Shown: in pieces, positions 8,872 to 17,456 of the stretch
Layout of the letters: the number at the start of each line of letters is the position of its first letter
How positions within the stretch are numbered: position 1 is the first letter of the stretch
DNA from: DAINBT01 sp036732785
GTDB lineage: Bacteria; Planctomycetota; Phycisphaerae; Sedimentisphaerales; SM23-30
DNA: 49,336 nt
Direction of reading: 5' to 3'
Assembly (NCBI GenBank): GCA_964537505.1
Contig: CAZICK010000019.1
Coordinates: forward strand, 1 to 49,336
The notes under the pieces: generated by a model
Databases searched by the model: none
The model's input: the letters and a program-made list of their open reading frames with translations, nothing else
What the model was told of the DNA's origin: nothing
Program-made: the position numbers and the translations under genes

Positions 8872-9288
8872 GTGTTTCAATCGATACGGTTAAAAAGACG
8901 TTCGCCACGACAGCCGGAGATTTCTATCGCGCCGTTGATCGATATGGTTTTTATCCTGTTGATATTTTTTATCGTAACGACGAGTTTTGTTTCCCAGACC
9001 GGTCTGACCGTGGAAAAACCCCAGTCTCGTTCGTCGGAAACGCTGGAGGAAGATTCACTTTTGATCGGTATCGGGCCGTTGGGTGAAATCTATCTGGACG
9101 GTAACCGCATAGGAATATTTTCGCTTCGCGGTCAGGTGGAGACCCGTCTGAGGAGACAATCAAAACCTTCCGTAGTCCTGGTGGCGGACAAGGCGGCATC
9201 GGCAGAGGTTATTGTTCGTGTTATGGATGAATTGCGTCTGAGCGGAATCAGTCGAGTCGCCCTTGCCACCCGACAAAAAGACAAATGA
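8872..9288 (+). CDS. exbD: ExbD/TolR-type biopolymer transport protein
   Basis: ExbD of 138 residues: a short cytoplasmic N-terminus, one membrane helix (about 18-40, ISIAPLIDMVFILLIFFIV) and a periplasmic domain. The helix contains the essential proton-path aspartate (Asp24). The periplasmic domain ends with the usual VIVRVMDELRLSGISRVALAT segment. The start is a GTG at 8872, supported by AAGGAG at 8861-8866. An 81-base spacer separates it from the shortened ExbB, the only sizeable gap inside this operon. Its stop overlaps the tonB start. Confidence 0.93.
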   Translation: MFQSIRLKRRSPRQPEISIAPLIDMVFILLIFFIVTTSFVSQTGLTVEKPQSRSSETLEEDSLLIGIGPLGEIYLDGNRIGIFSLRGQVETRLRRQSKPSVVLVADKAASAEVIVRVMDELRLSGISRVALATRQKDK

Positions 9289-10070
9289 TGAATATAAACT
9301 CTGACAATACTAACCTGACGGTTTCGCCAGGATTGACGCCGCCAAGCGGCAACTACGCTGATGTGCTGTATGGAGGCCGGCGTATGCATCGGTTGGGCTG
9401 GCTGATGGTAATGATAGCCGTCGTCGCTAACGGGGTGTTTTTTTTCGTGCTCGGCCGGCTGAATCGTACTCCGCGTGAACCGGCGGAGCGACTAACTTAC
9501 TCCACGATGGAAATTTTTCCGTCAGCCCTTCCCGATCAGGAGATACAGGCCGTAGAAAATGTTGTTCCGGAGTTTTCCGAGGTATATCTGAGCCGACCCG
9601 AAGCAAAGCCGCTGGAGATGTTGCAGCAGGAACCTCAGCGGTTCGATCCCCGCGTGGCCGAGTGGGTGCCGGAGATTTCTTTGATGCCGCTGCCGCTGGC
9701 GATTGAGGCAATGGAAATTGTGATCCCGCCCAAGGCGCAATCACAGTCTGCTGCCGCAGCGACAGGTCTGGCGGGATTATCCGCGGTGGACGAACCGCCG
9801 CGTAAAATCAGTTACAAGTTGCCGGACTACCCGTCATGGGCCGGGTCATACAGACTTGAAGGCGCTGTGACCCTGCGTTTTTTGGTAGATGCCGAGGGGA
9901 ATGTCAGCACGATAGAGGTGCAGCAGGTTACCGGCGACGAGCGTTTCGCAGAAGTAGCCCGGCAGTGTGTCGCTCAGTGGCGGTTCAGCCCGGCAGTATA
10001 TAACAACAAGCCTGTGGCTGTCTGGTGCGTTCAACAGATACATTTCGAATGGCCTGTTAAGAGCAGATAA
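9285..10070 (+). CDS. tonB: TonB energy-transducing protein
   Basis: TonB of 261 residues links the inner-membrane ExbB/ExbD motor to outer-membrane receptors. A single membrane anchor lies at about residues 37-60. The periplasmic linker (60-165) has little of the Pro-Glu/Pro-Lys repetition found in enterobacterial TonB. A typical C-terminal TonB domain follows (about 172-258), with LEGAVTLRFLVDAEGNVSTI, a VARQCVAQWRFSPA segment, and a VWCVQQIHFEW end. TonB2-type proteins are also short-linkered. Its ATG overlaps the exbD stop, and its own stop overlaps the next ATG, so translation is probably coupled throughout. Confidence 0.92.
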   Translation: MMNINSDNTNLTVSPGLTPPSGNYADVLYGGRRMHRLGWLMVMIAVVANGVFFFVLGRLNRTPREPAERLTYSTMEIFPSALPDQEIQAVENVVPEFSEVYLSRPEAKPLEMLQQEPQRFDPRVAEWVPEISLMPLPLAIEAMEIVIPPKAQSQSAAAATGLAGLSAVDEPPRKISYKLPDYPSWAGSYRLEGAVTLRFLVDAEGNVSTIEVQQVTGDERFAEVARQCVAQWRFSPAVYNNKPVAVWCVQQIHFEWPVKSR

Positions 10071-11296
10071 TGGATATGAGTTACTTAAGGTGTTTACTTA
10101 TATTATCGGTGGTGTTTATGGCTTTGGCGTCTGTGGCAGCCCGGGAAGATACCGATCCGGGTAATCGTGCTTTTCAGGAAGGGCGTTTTGTCGATGCTGT
10201 CCGGCATTATGAACAAACGCCGGCAAAGAAAAAGACAAGCGATCTCTATACCAATCTGGGCCACGCGTATGCCCGATTGAACCAATGGGAACAGGCCATC
10301 GACGCTTATCAAAAAGCAATCGAGCTTGAGAAAGAGACCACGGACCCTGAACTGTTCGGCTATCTCGGGCAAGCGCAATATATGGCCGGTCGGTACGAGA
10401 AGGCGCTGGCGACCCTTCGGAAAATGGATACATCCAAGCTGAAAAGGGAATATGGTATTTTAATGTCACGTTGTCTTATTGAATTGGGGCAATGGTCCAG
10501 GGCACAGGATGAAATCATCGATTATCTGAAGACGTATCCTGGAAATGTCGAGGCCCTGGAGCTTTTGGCGCATATTTTTATGCGTAGCGACAAGCCGGCC
10601 GAGGCGGCTGCTGTTTATCGCGATCTGATTGAAAAGCGTCCGGAACAAATACCGTTACATATAAACTTGGCGCAGGCAGAGATGGCCGCGGGTTACTATG
10701 GCACTGCTATCGATACTTTGGAGTTTGCCCGTCGCACGTGCGAAGGCCCGAGAGCCGAGGCCAATCGGTTACTGGCCGACCTTTATATTCACGAAAAAAT
10801 GTACCAGGAAGCGTCGGCCTGCTATTCGCGGCTGATTAGTTCCGCTAAGAAACCTACAGCGGAAGACTACTATCGGCTGGGTTATTGTTATTTTCAAACC
10901 CGTCAGATGCTTTCTGCCGAGGGGGCGTTTGGCAAAGCTGTCCAAACGGATCCTAACCATGTCAAGGCTGCTTTGTATCTGGGGCACGTCGCCGCTGAAA
11001 GTGGACAGACCCAAAAATCACTTTACTATTATCATTCCGTGGCCCGAATCGATCCATCTTTACCTGAGCCTCATTTGGCCATCGCCGAACTCGAAATGAA
11101 AAACAAACATTATGATTTGGCCGCCGAGCATTTTACAAAAGCCATCGATCTGGGCCAGCGTAGCGCTGTGGTTATGTACAATCAGGTACTGGCACTCAAG
11201 CAGGCTGATCGGCGTGAAATGGCCCTGACGGCCCTGAAAAGAGCTTTGGCAATATACCCTTCGGACGAGCGATTTAAAGGACTATTGGCACGTTAG
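10070..11296 (+). CDS. Exported TPR-repeat protein of the TonB2 operon
   Basis: This 408-residue protein begins with a signal sequence (about 1-24, LRCLLILSVVFMALASVAA). It then consists almost wholly of tetratricopeptide repeats, for example DLYTNLGHAYARLNQWEQAI (residues about 57-76) and later copies near 205-390. TPR proteins form scaffolds for protein contacts. A TPR gene is a regular last member of Vibrio/Shewanella-type TonB2 operons, so a periplasmic adaptor role with TtpC or TonB is a reasonable inference, not shown here. Its ATG overlaps the tonB stop by one base. No terminator was recognised in the 100 bases before the next gene. Confidence 0.85.
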   Translation: MDMSYLRCLLILSVVFMALASVAAREDTDPGNRAFQEGRFVDAVRHYEQTPAKKKTSDLYTNLGHAYARLNQWEQAIDAYQKAIELEKETTDPELFGYLGQAQYMAGRYEKALATLRKMDTSKLKREYGILMSRCLIELGQWSRAQDEIIDYLKTYPGNVEALELLAHIFMRSDKPAEAAAVYRDLIEKRPEQIPLHINLAQAEMAAGYYGTAIDTLEFARRTCEGPRAEANRLLADLYIHEKMYQEASACYSRLISSAKKPTAEDYYRLGYCYFQTRQMLSAEGAFGKAVQTDPNHVKAALYLGHVAAESGQTQKSLYYYHSVARIDPSLPEPHLAIAELEMKNKHYDLAAEHFTKAIDLGQRSAVVMYNQVLALKQADRREMALTALKRALAIYPSDERFKGLLAR

Positions 11297-11396
11297 CTTG
11301 CATAATCAGGATGGATCGTGTAGGATTGCGAATTGTGGTCACGGCGGCGGGTCATGACGATTTGATATATGAAACTCAGAGTAAGAGAGGTTTGCT

Positions 11397-12884
11397 ATGG
11401 ATGATTCGGCTCGTCTGGAACAGATGTTCGATGGACGTCATCCCTGTGTTTTGATCACCACAACCGAAGAGGTATATACTCGCGAACTGGTTGTGGAAGC
11501 GGCAGTAAACCTGCAACTGGACTTACGGTTGTGGACGATAACCGAAGGCATACGGGACGGTTTGCTCTCTAACAGTGAGTCGGTGCCGGAAACGGAAAAT
11601 CCAGCGGCGGCGATGCTTTATCTGTCCCATCAGGATGGCCGTTTTATCGCGGTAGCTTTGGATCTGATCGATCATCTCAACGATGCGCGAACGCTACGTG
11701 TAATGCGTGACTTGATCTATAAATTCGAGCGGATGGGCAGTACTCTGATTTTGATTGATACCAGTTCGGAGTTGCCTAAACAGATAAGTTGTTATACCAC
11801 TCATTTCGATATTTCTATGCCGGGTGAGGAAGAACTGGAAGACATTGTGCTGCGAACGTTACGCAGTTTACATAAGCAAAAACCAATTGAGGTCGATATA
11901 ACCCGCAAAGGTTTCAAGACTATCATTCGTAATTTGCGTGGTTTGACCCGCCGTCAGGCAGAGCAGATCATTGTCGAGACCGTAGCCGAAGACCATCGAT
12001 TCGACCGTGATGATATCAATGGCGTCTTGGCGCGGAAACGCCAGATGTTACACACCGACGGATTGCTCGAATATGTGGAAAGTCCGGCCAATCTGAACGA
12101 GATTGGCGGATTGTGTCGGCTCAAACGATGGCTGTCGCAGAGACAAAACGCTTTAGGCGATGACGCACTGAAGTTCGGAATCGACGCACCTCGCGGCGTT
12201 CTCATGCTCGGTGTCCAGGGGGCTGGTAAGAGTTTATGTGCTAAAGCGATTGCCACCGCCTGGCAGCGTCCGCTGCTGCGTATGGACACCGGAGCGCTTT
12301 ATGATCGTTACATCGGCGAATCGGAACGACGTTTACGTATGTCACTGCGGCAGGCCGAGATGATGGCGCCGATCATTTTGTGGATCGATGAGATCGAAAA
12401 GGCGTTTGCCTCGGCGGCAAGCCGGAACACCGATGGAGGCCTTTCCCAACGGATGTTCGGTACACTACTGACGTGGATGCAGGAGCATCAGGAACCGGTC
12501 TTTTTGGTTGCGACGGCTAATGATATCGAGGCATTGCCTCCGGAGTTGCTTCGTAAGGGCCGGTTTGACGAGATTTTCTTTGTGGATCTTCCCCAACGCC
12601 AGACCCGCAGTGACATCTTCGCCATACATCTGCGGAAGCGATTTCATGATCCGAATAAGTTTGATCTGGACAAATTGGCTGATTCGGCGGAAGGGTTCAG
12701 CGGCGCGGAAATCGAGCAGGCCATAATATCGGGTATGCATGAGGCATATATGAACAAGATCGAACTCAATACCGACACAATTCTCAAAGTAATCGGGACA
12801 TCTCCACCGTTATCGGTAACCATGGCCGAGCGAATTGATGCTTTGCGAAATTGGGCTTATGGCCGATGTGTCCTGGCTGAGTGA
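11397..12884 (+). CDS. AAA+ ATPase of the Ycf46 type
   Basis: This cytosolic 495-residue ATPase has an N-terminal domain (1-220) and one AAA+ module (about 225-470). Walker A is GVQGAGKS (about 271-278), Walker B is ILWIDEIEK (about 325-333), the sensor 1 region is VFLVATAND, and the arginine-finger region is LLRKGRFDEIFFVDLP. The N-terminal half, with early LITTTEEVYTRELV and later LIYKFERMGSTLILI, matches the degenerate first half of Ycf46 proteins known from cyanobacteria, plastids and many bacteria. Its role is unsettled; in cyanobacteria it has been linked to CO2 and photosynthesis regulation, which does not transfer here. It follows the TonB operon by 100 bases on the same strand, and is convergent with the sigma-54 activator. 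Confidence 0.85.
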   Translation: MDDSARLEQMFDGRHPCVLITTTEEVYTRELVVEAAVNLQLDLRLWTITEGIRDGLLSNSESVPETENPAAAMLYLSHQDGRFIAVALDLIDHLNDARTLRVMRDLIYKFERMGSTLILIDTSSELPKQISCYTTHFDISMPGEEELEDIVLRTLRSLHKQKPIEVDITRKGFKTIIRNLRGLTRRQAEQIIVETVAEDHRFDRDDINGVLARKRQMLHTDGLLEYVESPANLNEIGGLCRLKRWLSQRQNALGDDALKFGIDAPRGVLMLGVQGAGKSLCAKAIATAWQRPLLRMDTGALYDRYIGESERRLRMSLRQAEMMAPIILWIDEIEKAFASAASRNTDGGLSQRMFGTLLTWMQEHQEPVFLVATANDIEALPPELLRKGRFDEIFFVDLPQRQTRSDIFAIHLRKRFHDPNKFDLDKLADSAEGFSGAEIEQAIISGMHEAYMNKIELNTDTILKVIGTSPPLSVTMAERIDALRNWAYGRCVLAE

Positions 12885-12957
12885 CCGGAAATCTTCCGCA
12901 GACAGGCAAATTCTGGCTTTATAGGGTCAATTTCTGCCGCAGGTGGGTTTCGCGTGT

Positions 12958-14487
12958 TTACTTACCCTGACTCAGATTATATTTTTGCAGCTTATTATAA
13001 AGCGTCCTGCGAGTGATACCTAAGCTGCCGGCCAAAGTGGTTCGGCTGACACCTCGCTCTACCAGACGGGCAAGCATAAAGCTTTCATATTCGTCAACAG
13101 CATCGGCAAGACTTTTTTTGCCTTTGACCATAGCCTCGATGATTTTATCTGGAACTTCAATATCTGTTTTGTCGGACCCAAAGTCGCTTTTCTGGACCAA
13201 TTCGCTGGGCAGATCGGTTATTTCAATCCGTTGACCGCTTTCTTTGAAGGCCAGGATTTGTCTTACGATGTTTTCCAGTTCGCGAATATTTCCGGGCCCT
13301 ATGACCTGAGCCAGAATTTCGTACACATAGGGATCGACAGACGTAATTCCACATGGACTGTAATGGGCATACTTTTTCAGGAAGCTCTCGAACAAGACGG
13401 GAATATCTTCTTTACGCTGGCGCAGTGGAGGAACCTTCAATTGAATTACGTTAAGTCGCTGGTAAAGATCAAGACGAAAACGACCTTCATGGACCATCTG
13501 TTCGAGATCGCGATGTGTCGCGGCGATCAACCGTACGTCAACATGATATTCCTGGTCACTGCCCACCGGCAAAATTCGGTTTTCCTGTGAAACCCGCAGA
13601 ATTTTTGGCTGTAGAGAAATATCCAGTTCTCCAATTTCATCTAACAAGATCGTACCGCCATCGGCAGTACGAAAATAGCCCGGTCTGTCCTCACTGGCGC
13701 CGGTAAAGGCTCCTTTCTTATGGCCGAACATTTCGCTTTCGGCCAGCGTTCCGGCTATTGCGGCACAGTTTACACAAACGAACGGATGGAGATTACGCTT
13801 TTCGTCCAGTTCGTGGATCATTTCCGCTAATCGCTGTTTTCCGGTCCCCGATTCACCGTAGATGATTATGGAGGCATCAGAAATCCGCGCAGCTTGACGG
13901 GCTTTCTTAATTACCTTCGCCAAGGCGCTACTACTGCCGACCATACCGTATTGCTCAAATTGTGAGGACAACTCCTCCGATCGTTGGCGTCTCTGTAGTT
14001 CCTGGAAATGCCGATAAGACGTATTAATGTAATTGGGAAAGACCTTGCAAAAATCGCTTTGATTACGGTCAACAATGTTTGCCACACCATTCGCCACCGC
14101 CTGACAACTCTGATGGAGTGACAGCTTGGATGATGTTATCAGCAGCACCTGGCAAAAAGGATGTTGATTCCGCAGCCGCGGGAGGAATTGCATAATTTTA
14201 TCGAACTCGGCCGCCGTTGACACTCCACCCGGACCATGGCCGTTTGACAATACCGGTAAAACCAGACAGACCGATTGTTCCTGAAGAAGCGATTCAAAAT
14301 CGCCTAAATGGTTTAACACGCGTGGGTTGACACCCTTTAATTGCTTCAGACAAGCCAAAATCTCGTTGCGAAGATCAGGGTCAACCGTAAAAACGGCCGC
14401 CGAAGATCTGTCAAGGTGAGCTTCTTGCAAATCTCTTCTCCTCTCCAATGCCGTATGGATTCCACACGGAAGACAAAACTTGATCAT
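12958..14487 (-). CDS. Sigma-54-dependent transcriptional activator (NtrC family, degenerate receiver)
   Basis: This 509-residue bacterial enhancer-binding protein has a central AAA+ domain (about 170-400) with Walker A GESGTGKQ, the sigma-54 contact loop GAFTGA, the Walker B segment GGTILLDEIGEL and the ATHRDLE sensor stretch. A Fis-type helix-turn-helix closes the protein (about 465-505, TTLAGSLGITRRTLYNKL). The N-terminal 150 residues have receiver-like alternation, but no obvious phosphorylatable aspartate in the expected place, so activation by an ordinary histidine kinase is doubtful. The usual WPGNVREL motif reads IGPGNIREL. The ATG at 14487 lacks a clear ribosome-binding site, and the first 30 residues look unlike a receiver, so a later non-ATG start is possible. 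Confidence 0.9.
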   Translation of the reverse strand: MIKFCLPCGIHTALERRRDLQEAHLDRSSAAVFTVDPDLRNEILACLKQLKGVNPRVLNHLGDFESLLQEQSVCLVLPVLSNGHGPGGVSTAAEFDKIMQFLPRLRNQHPFCQVLLITSSKLSLHQSCQAVANGVANIVDRNQSDFCKVFPNYINTSYRHFQELQRRQRSEELSSQFEQYGMVGSSSALAKVIKKARQAARISDASIIIYGESGTGKQRLAEMIHELDEKRNLHPFVCVNCAAIAGTLAESEMFGHKKGAFTGASEDRPGYFRTADGGTILLDEIGELDISLQPKILRVSQENRILPVGSDQEYHVDVRLIAATHRDLEQMVHEGRFRLDLYQRLNVIQLKVPPLRQRKEDIPVLFESFLKKYAHYSPCGITSVDPYVYEILAQVIGPGNIRELENIVRQILAFKESGQRIEITDLPSELVQKSDFGSDKTDIEVPDKIIEAMVKGKKSLADAVDEYESFMLARLVERGVSRTTLAGSLGITRRTLYNKLQKYNLSQGK

Positions 14488-14937
14488 AAACGCATGGCAC
14501 AGGTGAAACTATAGATCGCTTCGCCAGATTACTCTCTGTTGTTATAACACGCAAAATCGATACCATTAAACAAAGCAAATCGCACATAAACCGCAAATAT
14601 TCCTTAACCTGTTGTGCTGTAAAGAGTTATATTCGTACGCGGGAACAACCATTCCAAGACCGAAAACCATTTGCCAAACAGCTGTGTTGTTTTTGTGAGA
14701 CATAGTTTACCAGAGCCAGGCTGAAAACCTGCCATAATCGCTTTTCAATCATAATGTTATGAATTGTCTGTTTTGTGGGATGACAACGTTTACCAAATGC
14801 AACAGCAACTTTGAGGAATCTGGTCCTTAGTGGTGCTGATGCTTTTACGGCTTAATTTTCGTAACTTATTACAAATAAGTGAATTACAGAAACGCGAGAA
14901 GATTTGCGTAATGACCAACTGGGTATGGAGGTTGGAG

Positions 14938-14978
14938 AAAAAAGGAAGGATCCGAGTTCGCCGTAACCCGGACCCTCC
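14938..14978 (-). terminator. Intrinsic terminator for the recO/zinc-ribbon transcription unit
   Basis: Read on the minus strand, a GC-rich stem of about ten pairs (GGAGGGTCCG with CGGATCCTTCC, one mismatch and one bulge, 14944-14978) is followed directly by six T. This is the classical intrinsic-terminator layout. It lies about 120 bases past the last gene of the long minus-strand operon. The remaining non-coding stretch 14488-14937 shows no gene or convincing structure. Confidence 0.7.
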
Positions 14979-14984
14979 AAGCCA

Positions 14985-15020
14985 GGCTGTCCCAGCCATA
15001 GCTGGGAGACCCACACAGCC
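14985..15020 (-). other. Strong nested hairpin in the 3' untranslated region
   Basis: GGCTGT (14985-14990) pairs with ACAGCC (15015-15020), and inside it CCCAGC pairs with GCTGGG around a CATA loop. Together with the terminator next to it, this makes a two-hairpin RNA at the end of the recO unit. It could be part of the 3' untranslated region or the body of a small RNA. I recognise no known riboswitch or RNA family here. Confidence 0.45.
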
Positions 15021-15097
15021 TCGTCGTAACCTCTATCGACAGGGCAATGCGTACGGGCTTAATTTACCACCATTTTTTTTTCGAGACCGAATGGGGA

Positions 15098-15382
15098 TCA
15101 AAGAACACCAAGGGTCGTTAGCACAAATGCCAAAACGCCCATTAGTATCAGCGTGATAATTATGACAGCAACGACCTTCGCCAGCGGACCTCTGCGTGGG
15201 CTAAACGTACCATCTTTCAGATGGCGAAACAATATGTCGCCGCAAAACGGGCAACTGTCCATATCTTCGGTAATGGATTGCTTACAATTTGGACATTCGG
15301 TAACGCGATCACGGAATCTGATCGGTTCGTCGATATTTTCTTCGTCCACTTCCCAAATGTCACTGTCGTCAACAAAACCCAT
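15098..15382 (-). CDS. Small zinc-ribbon membrane protein
   Basis: The 94-residue product has a CPNC...CPFC zinc ribbon (residues about 30-48, TECPNCKQSITEDMDSCPFC) and one membrane helix at the C-terminus (about 68-92, AKVVAVIIITLILMGVLAFV). The acidic N-terminus and ribbon would be cytoplasmic if the helix is a tail anchor. The function is unknown; such proteins are common in planctomycetes. It starts 11 bases after recO and ends the operon. The short spacing, zinc motif and helix make it a real gene despite its size. Confidence 0.8.
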   Translation of the reverse strand: MGFVDDSDIWEVDEENIDEPIRFRDRVTECPNCKQSITEDMDSCPFCGDILFRHLKDGTFSPRRGPLAKVVAVIIITLILMGVLAFVLTTLGVL

Positions 15383-15393
15383 TTCTTACTCAC

Positions 15394-16158
15394 TTACTCA
15401 TTCACCGACTCGCCGGTGTGGTTATGCAACAACTGATTAAGGAACTTCATGGCAGCGGTTTGTTTGCCCGCCAACTCCCGCTGATGATAACTGAGCAACT
15501 CATGGGCCTCGATTACGTTTTGTCGGGAGGCACGTTTGGCCATAGTGGGATTTTGTAGTATTTGCAATACGTGTGGTTCAACAAACCGTTTTTCGATTAC
15601 TGCCGGTTCGCAGTCACGGCAAAGCACTCCGCCTGCGCTGCTGCTGAAATAAATACGCCCTTTAGCCGGCAGATCCCTCTGGCAACTGCTGCATCGGTTC
15701 CATACCGGGCTTAGTCCGATCTCATGTAGTAGTATCAGTTCAAACCCGAGCAGCGTCACCTCGGCCCGATCGGTTGCCTGCAGTTGCTCAAGCGCCGCTG
15801 CAAAGGCACCATAAAGCGCTTCGTGCGGATCAAGGTCCTCGGTGAACTGTCCCAGCAGTTCACACATATATTGGCCGCAGTGCAGTGCCAGCAAATCGCG
15901 TCTCAGCCCGGGAAACGGTTCCTGCACATCAAACTCGGTCAACGTGGCCAAAGTGCTTTCGTTACGAGCCGGTACAAAGATAACTGCCCCGCCGGTCAAC
16001 ACGTCAATTCCCACGCCGAATTTACCGCGCCCCCGACGACTACCTTTGGCAATGGCACGAATCTTACCGTTACCACGGCCAAAAAGAGTGACAATCTGAC
16101 TGCTCTCCGAGTAATTAACACTGCGAATACAGATCGCCTGATCTTTGACGGTACTCAT
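15394..16158 (-). CDS. recO: DNA repair protein RecO
   Basis: RecO (254 aa) helps load RecA on SSB-coated single-stranded DNA with RecR in the RecFOR pathway. The N-terminal OB fold (1-80) begins with the typical AICIRSVNYSESSQIVTLFG and continues with IRAIAKGSRRGRGKFG. The helical C-terminal part carries a four-cysteine zinc site (CSSCQ near residue 150 and CRDC near 175). It begins five bases after the CorC-like gene's stop and lies in the same tight operon. recO sits near phoH and ybeY in many bacteria, so this order supports the call. Confidence 0.93.
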   Translation of the reverse strand: MSTVKDQAICIRSVNYSESSQIVTLFGRGNGKIRAIAKGSRRGRGKFGVGIDVLTGGAVIFVPARNESTLATLTEFDVQEPFPGLRRDLLALHCGQYMCELLGQFTEDLDPHEALYGAFAAALEQLQATDRAEVTLLGFELILLHEIGLSPVWNRCSSCQRDLPAKGRIYFSSSAGGVLCRDCEPAVIEKRFVEPHVLQILQNPTMAKRASRQNVIEAHELLSYHQRELAGKQTAAMKFLNQLLHNHTGESVNE

Positions 16159-16163
16159 AACGT

Positions 16164-17450
16164 TCAGTCTTGCGGTTCTTCCTGGTGGGGAGTAATTACA
16201 ACTTGCAGCCGATTGATCTTGCGATTTCCGGCGTCAATTATCGTAAAGTGAAGATTTTCGTGCTCGAAAGTCTCGCCCGCCTTGGGTATGTAACCCAGTT
16301 TGGAAAAGGCGAAGCCGCCAATGGTCTCGTAGTCGGCACTATCAGGTATCTTCAGGTCAAATTCGTCGTTGAGTTGATCGACTTCAAAACGGGCATCGAC
16401 CTCTATAGTATTTTCGTTGATCTTTTTGATCGGCTGACTCTGTGGCGGCTCGTACTCATCGACTATTTCGCCGACCAGTTCTTCCAGAACGTCTTCGATG
16501 GTTACCAGCCCGGCGGTCCCGCCATACTCATCGAGCACTACGGCTACATGAATCTTCTGATTTTGAAAATCGTGCAGCAGATCTCGTACGGTTTTGCTTT
16601 CCGGAACAAAGAAAGGTTCACGCAGCCGATGGCGAATGTCACTGATACCGTCTGGATGATTCACCTCGCTGAGCAGATCCTTGGCATATAGTAATCCAAC
16701 AACTTTATCGATTGTTCCCTCATACACAGGATAACGCGAATGACCTTTATTCATAACAATCTCTACGGCCTCTGACAGAGATGACTTGGTATCAATACCA
16801 ACCACCTCGGTCCGCGGCGTCATAATCTCACCTGTGGTGGTATCGCGAAACTCCAGTACCGAGGTGATCATCTCCCGCTCTTCTTCATCGACTACGCCAT
16901 CTTTTTCGCCTTCTTCGACAACGTTGAGCAGTTCTTCCTGTTTCTCATCGAGTCGGCCGTTGGACTGATCAACCGAAACGCCCGCCAAATGGCGAATCAC
17001 CGGATCAATAAAATCCAGAGCCGCTGTTAACGGCCAAACGATCCATTCCAACAGTCGCAGAACCGGATAACAACGGACCAGCAGCAAGGTCCCGGCATAC
17101 TTGGCCCAGGCGTATGGAATGGCCACTGAAAAAACACTCAACATCAAGGCAGAAATGATGAACGCTTCTACCAGCAACAAAACGCCCGCCCCGCCGTCAT
17201 CCATGGCAAGATAGTACACCACACACAAAGGCAATACCAAACTAGACAGCAATCTCAGGGTAGCGGTGCTGGAAACCAGTTTAGATTGGCGATCCCGAAG
17301 TGTCTGCGCACGTTGTGGGCATCCCTGGGCCAAAAACGCCTCCTCGAGCTTGACCCACGAAACATGGCGCAGAGCCAAATGGCTTACGGAAAAAAACAAC
17401 GTCAGCAGAATAAAGATCGTTGCGATCAGCAAACACCACGATCCAGGCAC
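16164..17450 (-). CDS. CNNM/CorC-type membrane protein with CBS pair (hemolysin-C family)
   Basis: The 428-residue protein has an N-terminal CNNM (DUF21) membrane domain with about four helices (1-190). A CBS pair follows (about 205-325), including the family segment MITSVLEFRDTTTGEIMTPR and VVGLLYAKDLL. The C-terminal CorC/HlyC transporter-associated domain is at about 345-420. Family members act in magnesium or cobalt efflux or homeostasis, and the CBS pair binds ATP-magnesium. A related gene (YbeX/CorC) is often next to ybeY, as here: six bases separate the two. The specific ion is not readable from the sequence. Confidence 0.9.
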   Translation of the reverse strand: MPGSWCLLIATIFILLTLFFSVSHLALRHVSWVKLEEAFLAQGCPQRAQTLRDRQSKLVSSTATLRLLSSLVLPLCVVYYLAMDDGGAGVLLLVEAFIISALMLSVFSVAIPYAWAKYAGTLLLVRCYPVLRLLEWIVWPLTAALDFIDPVIRHLAGVSVDQSNGRLDEKQEELLNVVEEGEKDGVVDEEEREMITSVLEFRDTTTGEIMTPRTEVVGIDTKSSLSEAVEIVMNKGHSRYPVYEGTIDKVVGLLYAKDLLSEVNHPDGISDIRHRLREPFFVPESKTVRDLLHDFQNQKIHVAVVLDEYGGTAGLVTIEDVLEELVGEIVDEYEPPQSQPIKKINENTIEVDARFEVDQLNDEFDLKIPDSADYETIGGFAFSKLGYIPKAGETFEHENLHFTIIDAGNRKINRLQVVITPHQEEPQD

Positions 17451-17456
17451 GGCTAT

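Noticed and set aside
14944..15020. Possible riboswitch or SRP RNA
   Set aside because: The strong hairpins tempted a known-RNA call, but the conserved cores of c-di-GMP, cobalamin, fluoride or SRP RNAs are not present, and one hairpin is a plain terminator on the minus strand.
14830..15156. 108-codon plus-strand frame overlapping the zinc-ribbon gene
   Set aside because: It spans the minus-strand terminator and hairpin, has proline/arginine-rich odd composition, and overlaps the well-supported gene at 15098-15382.
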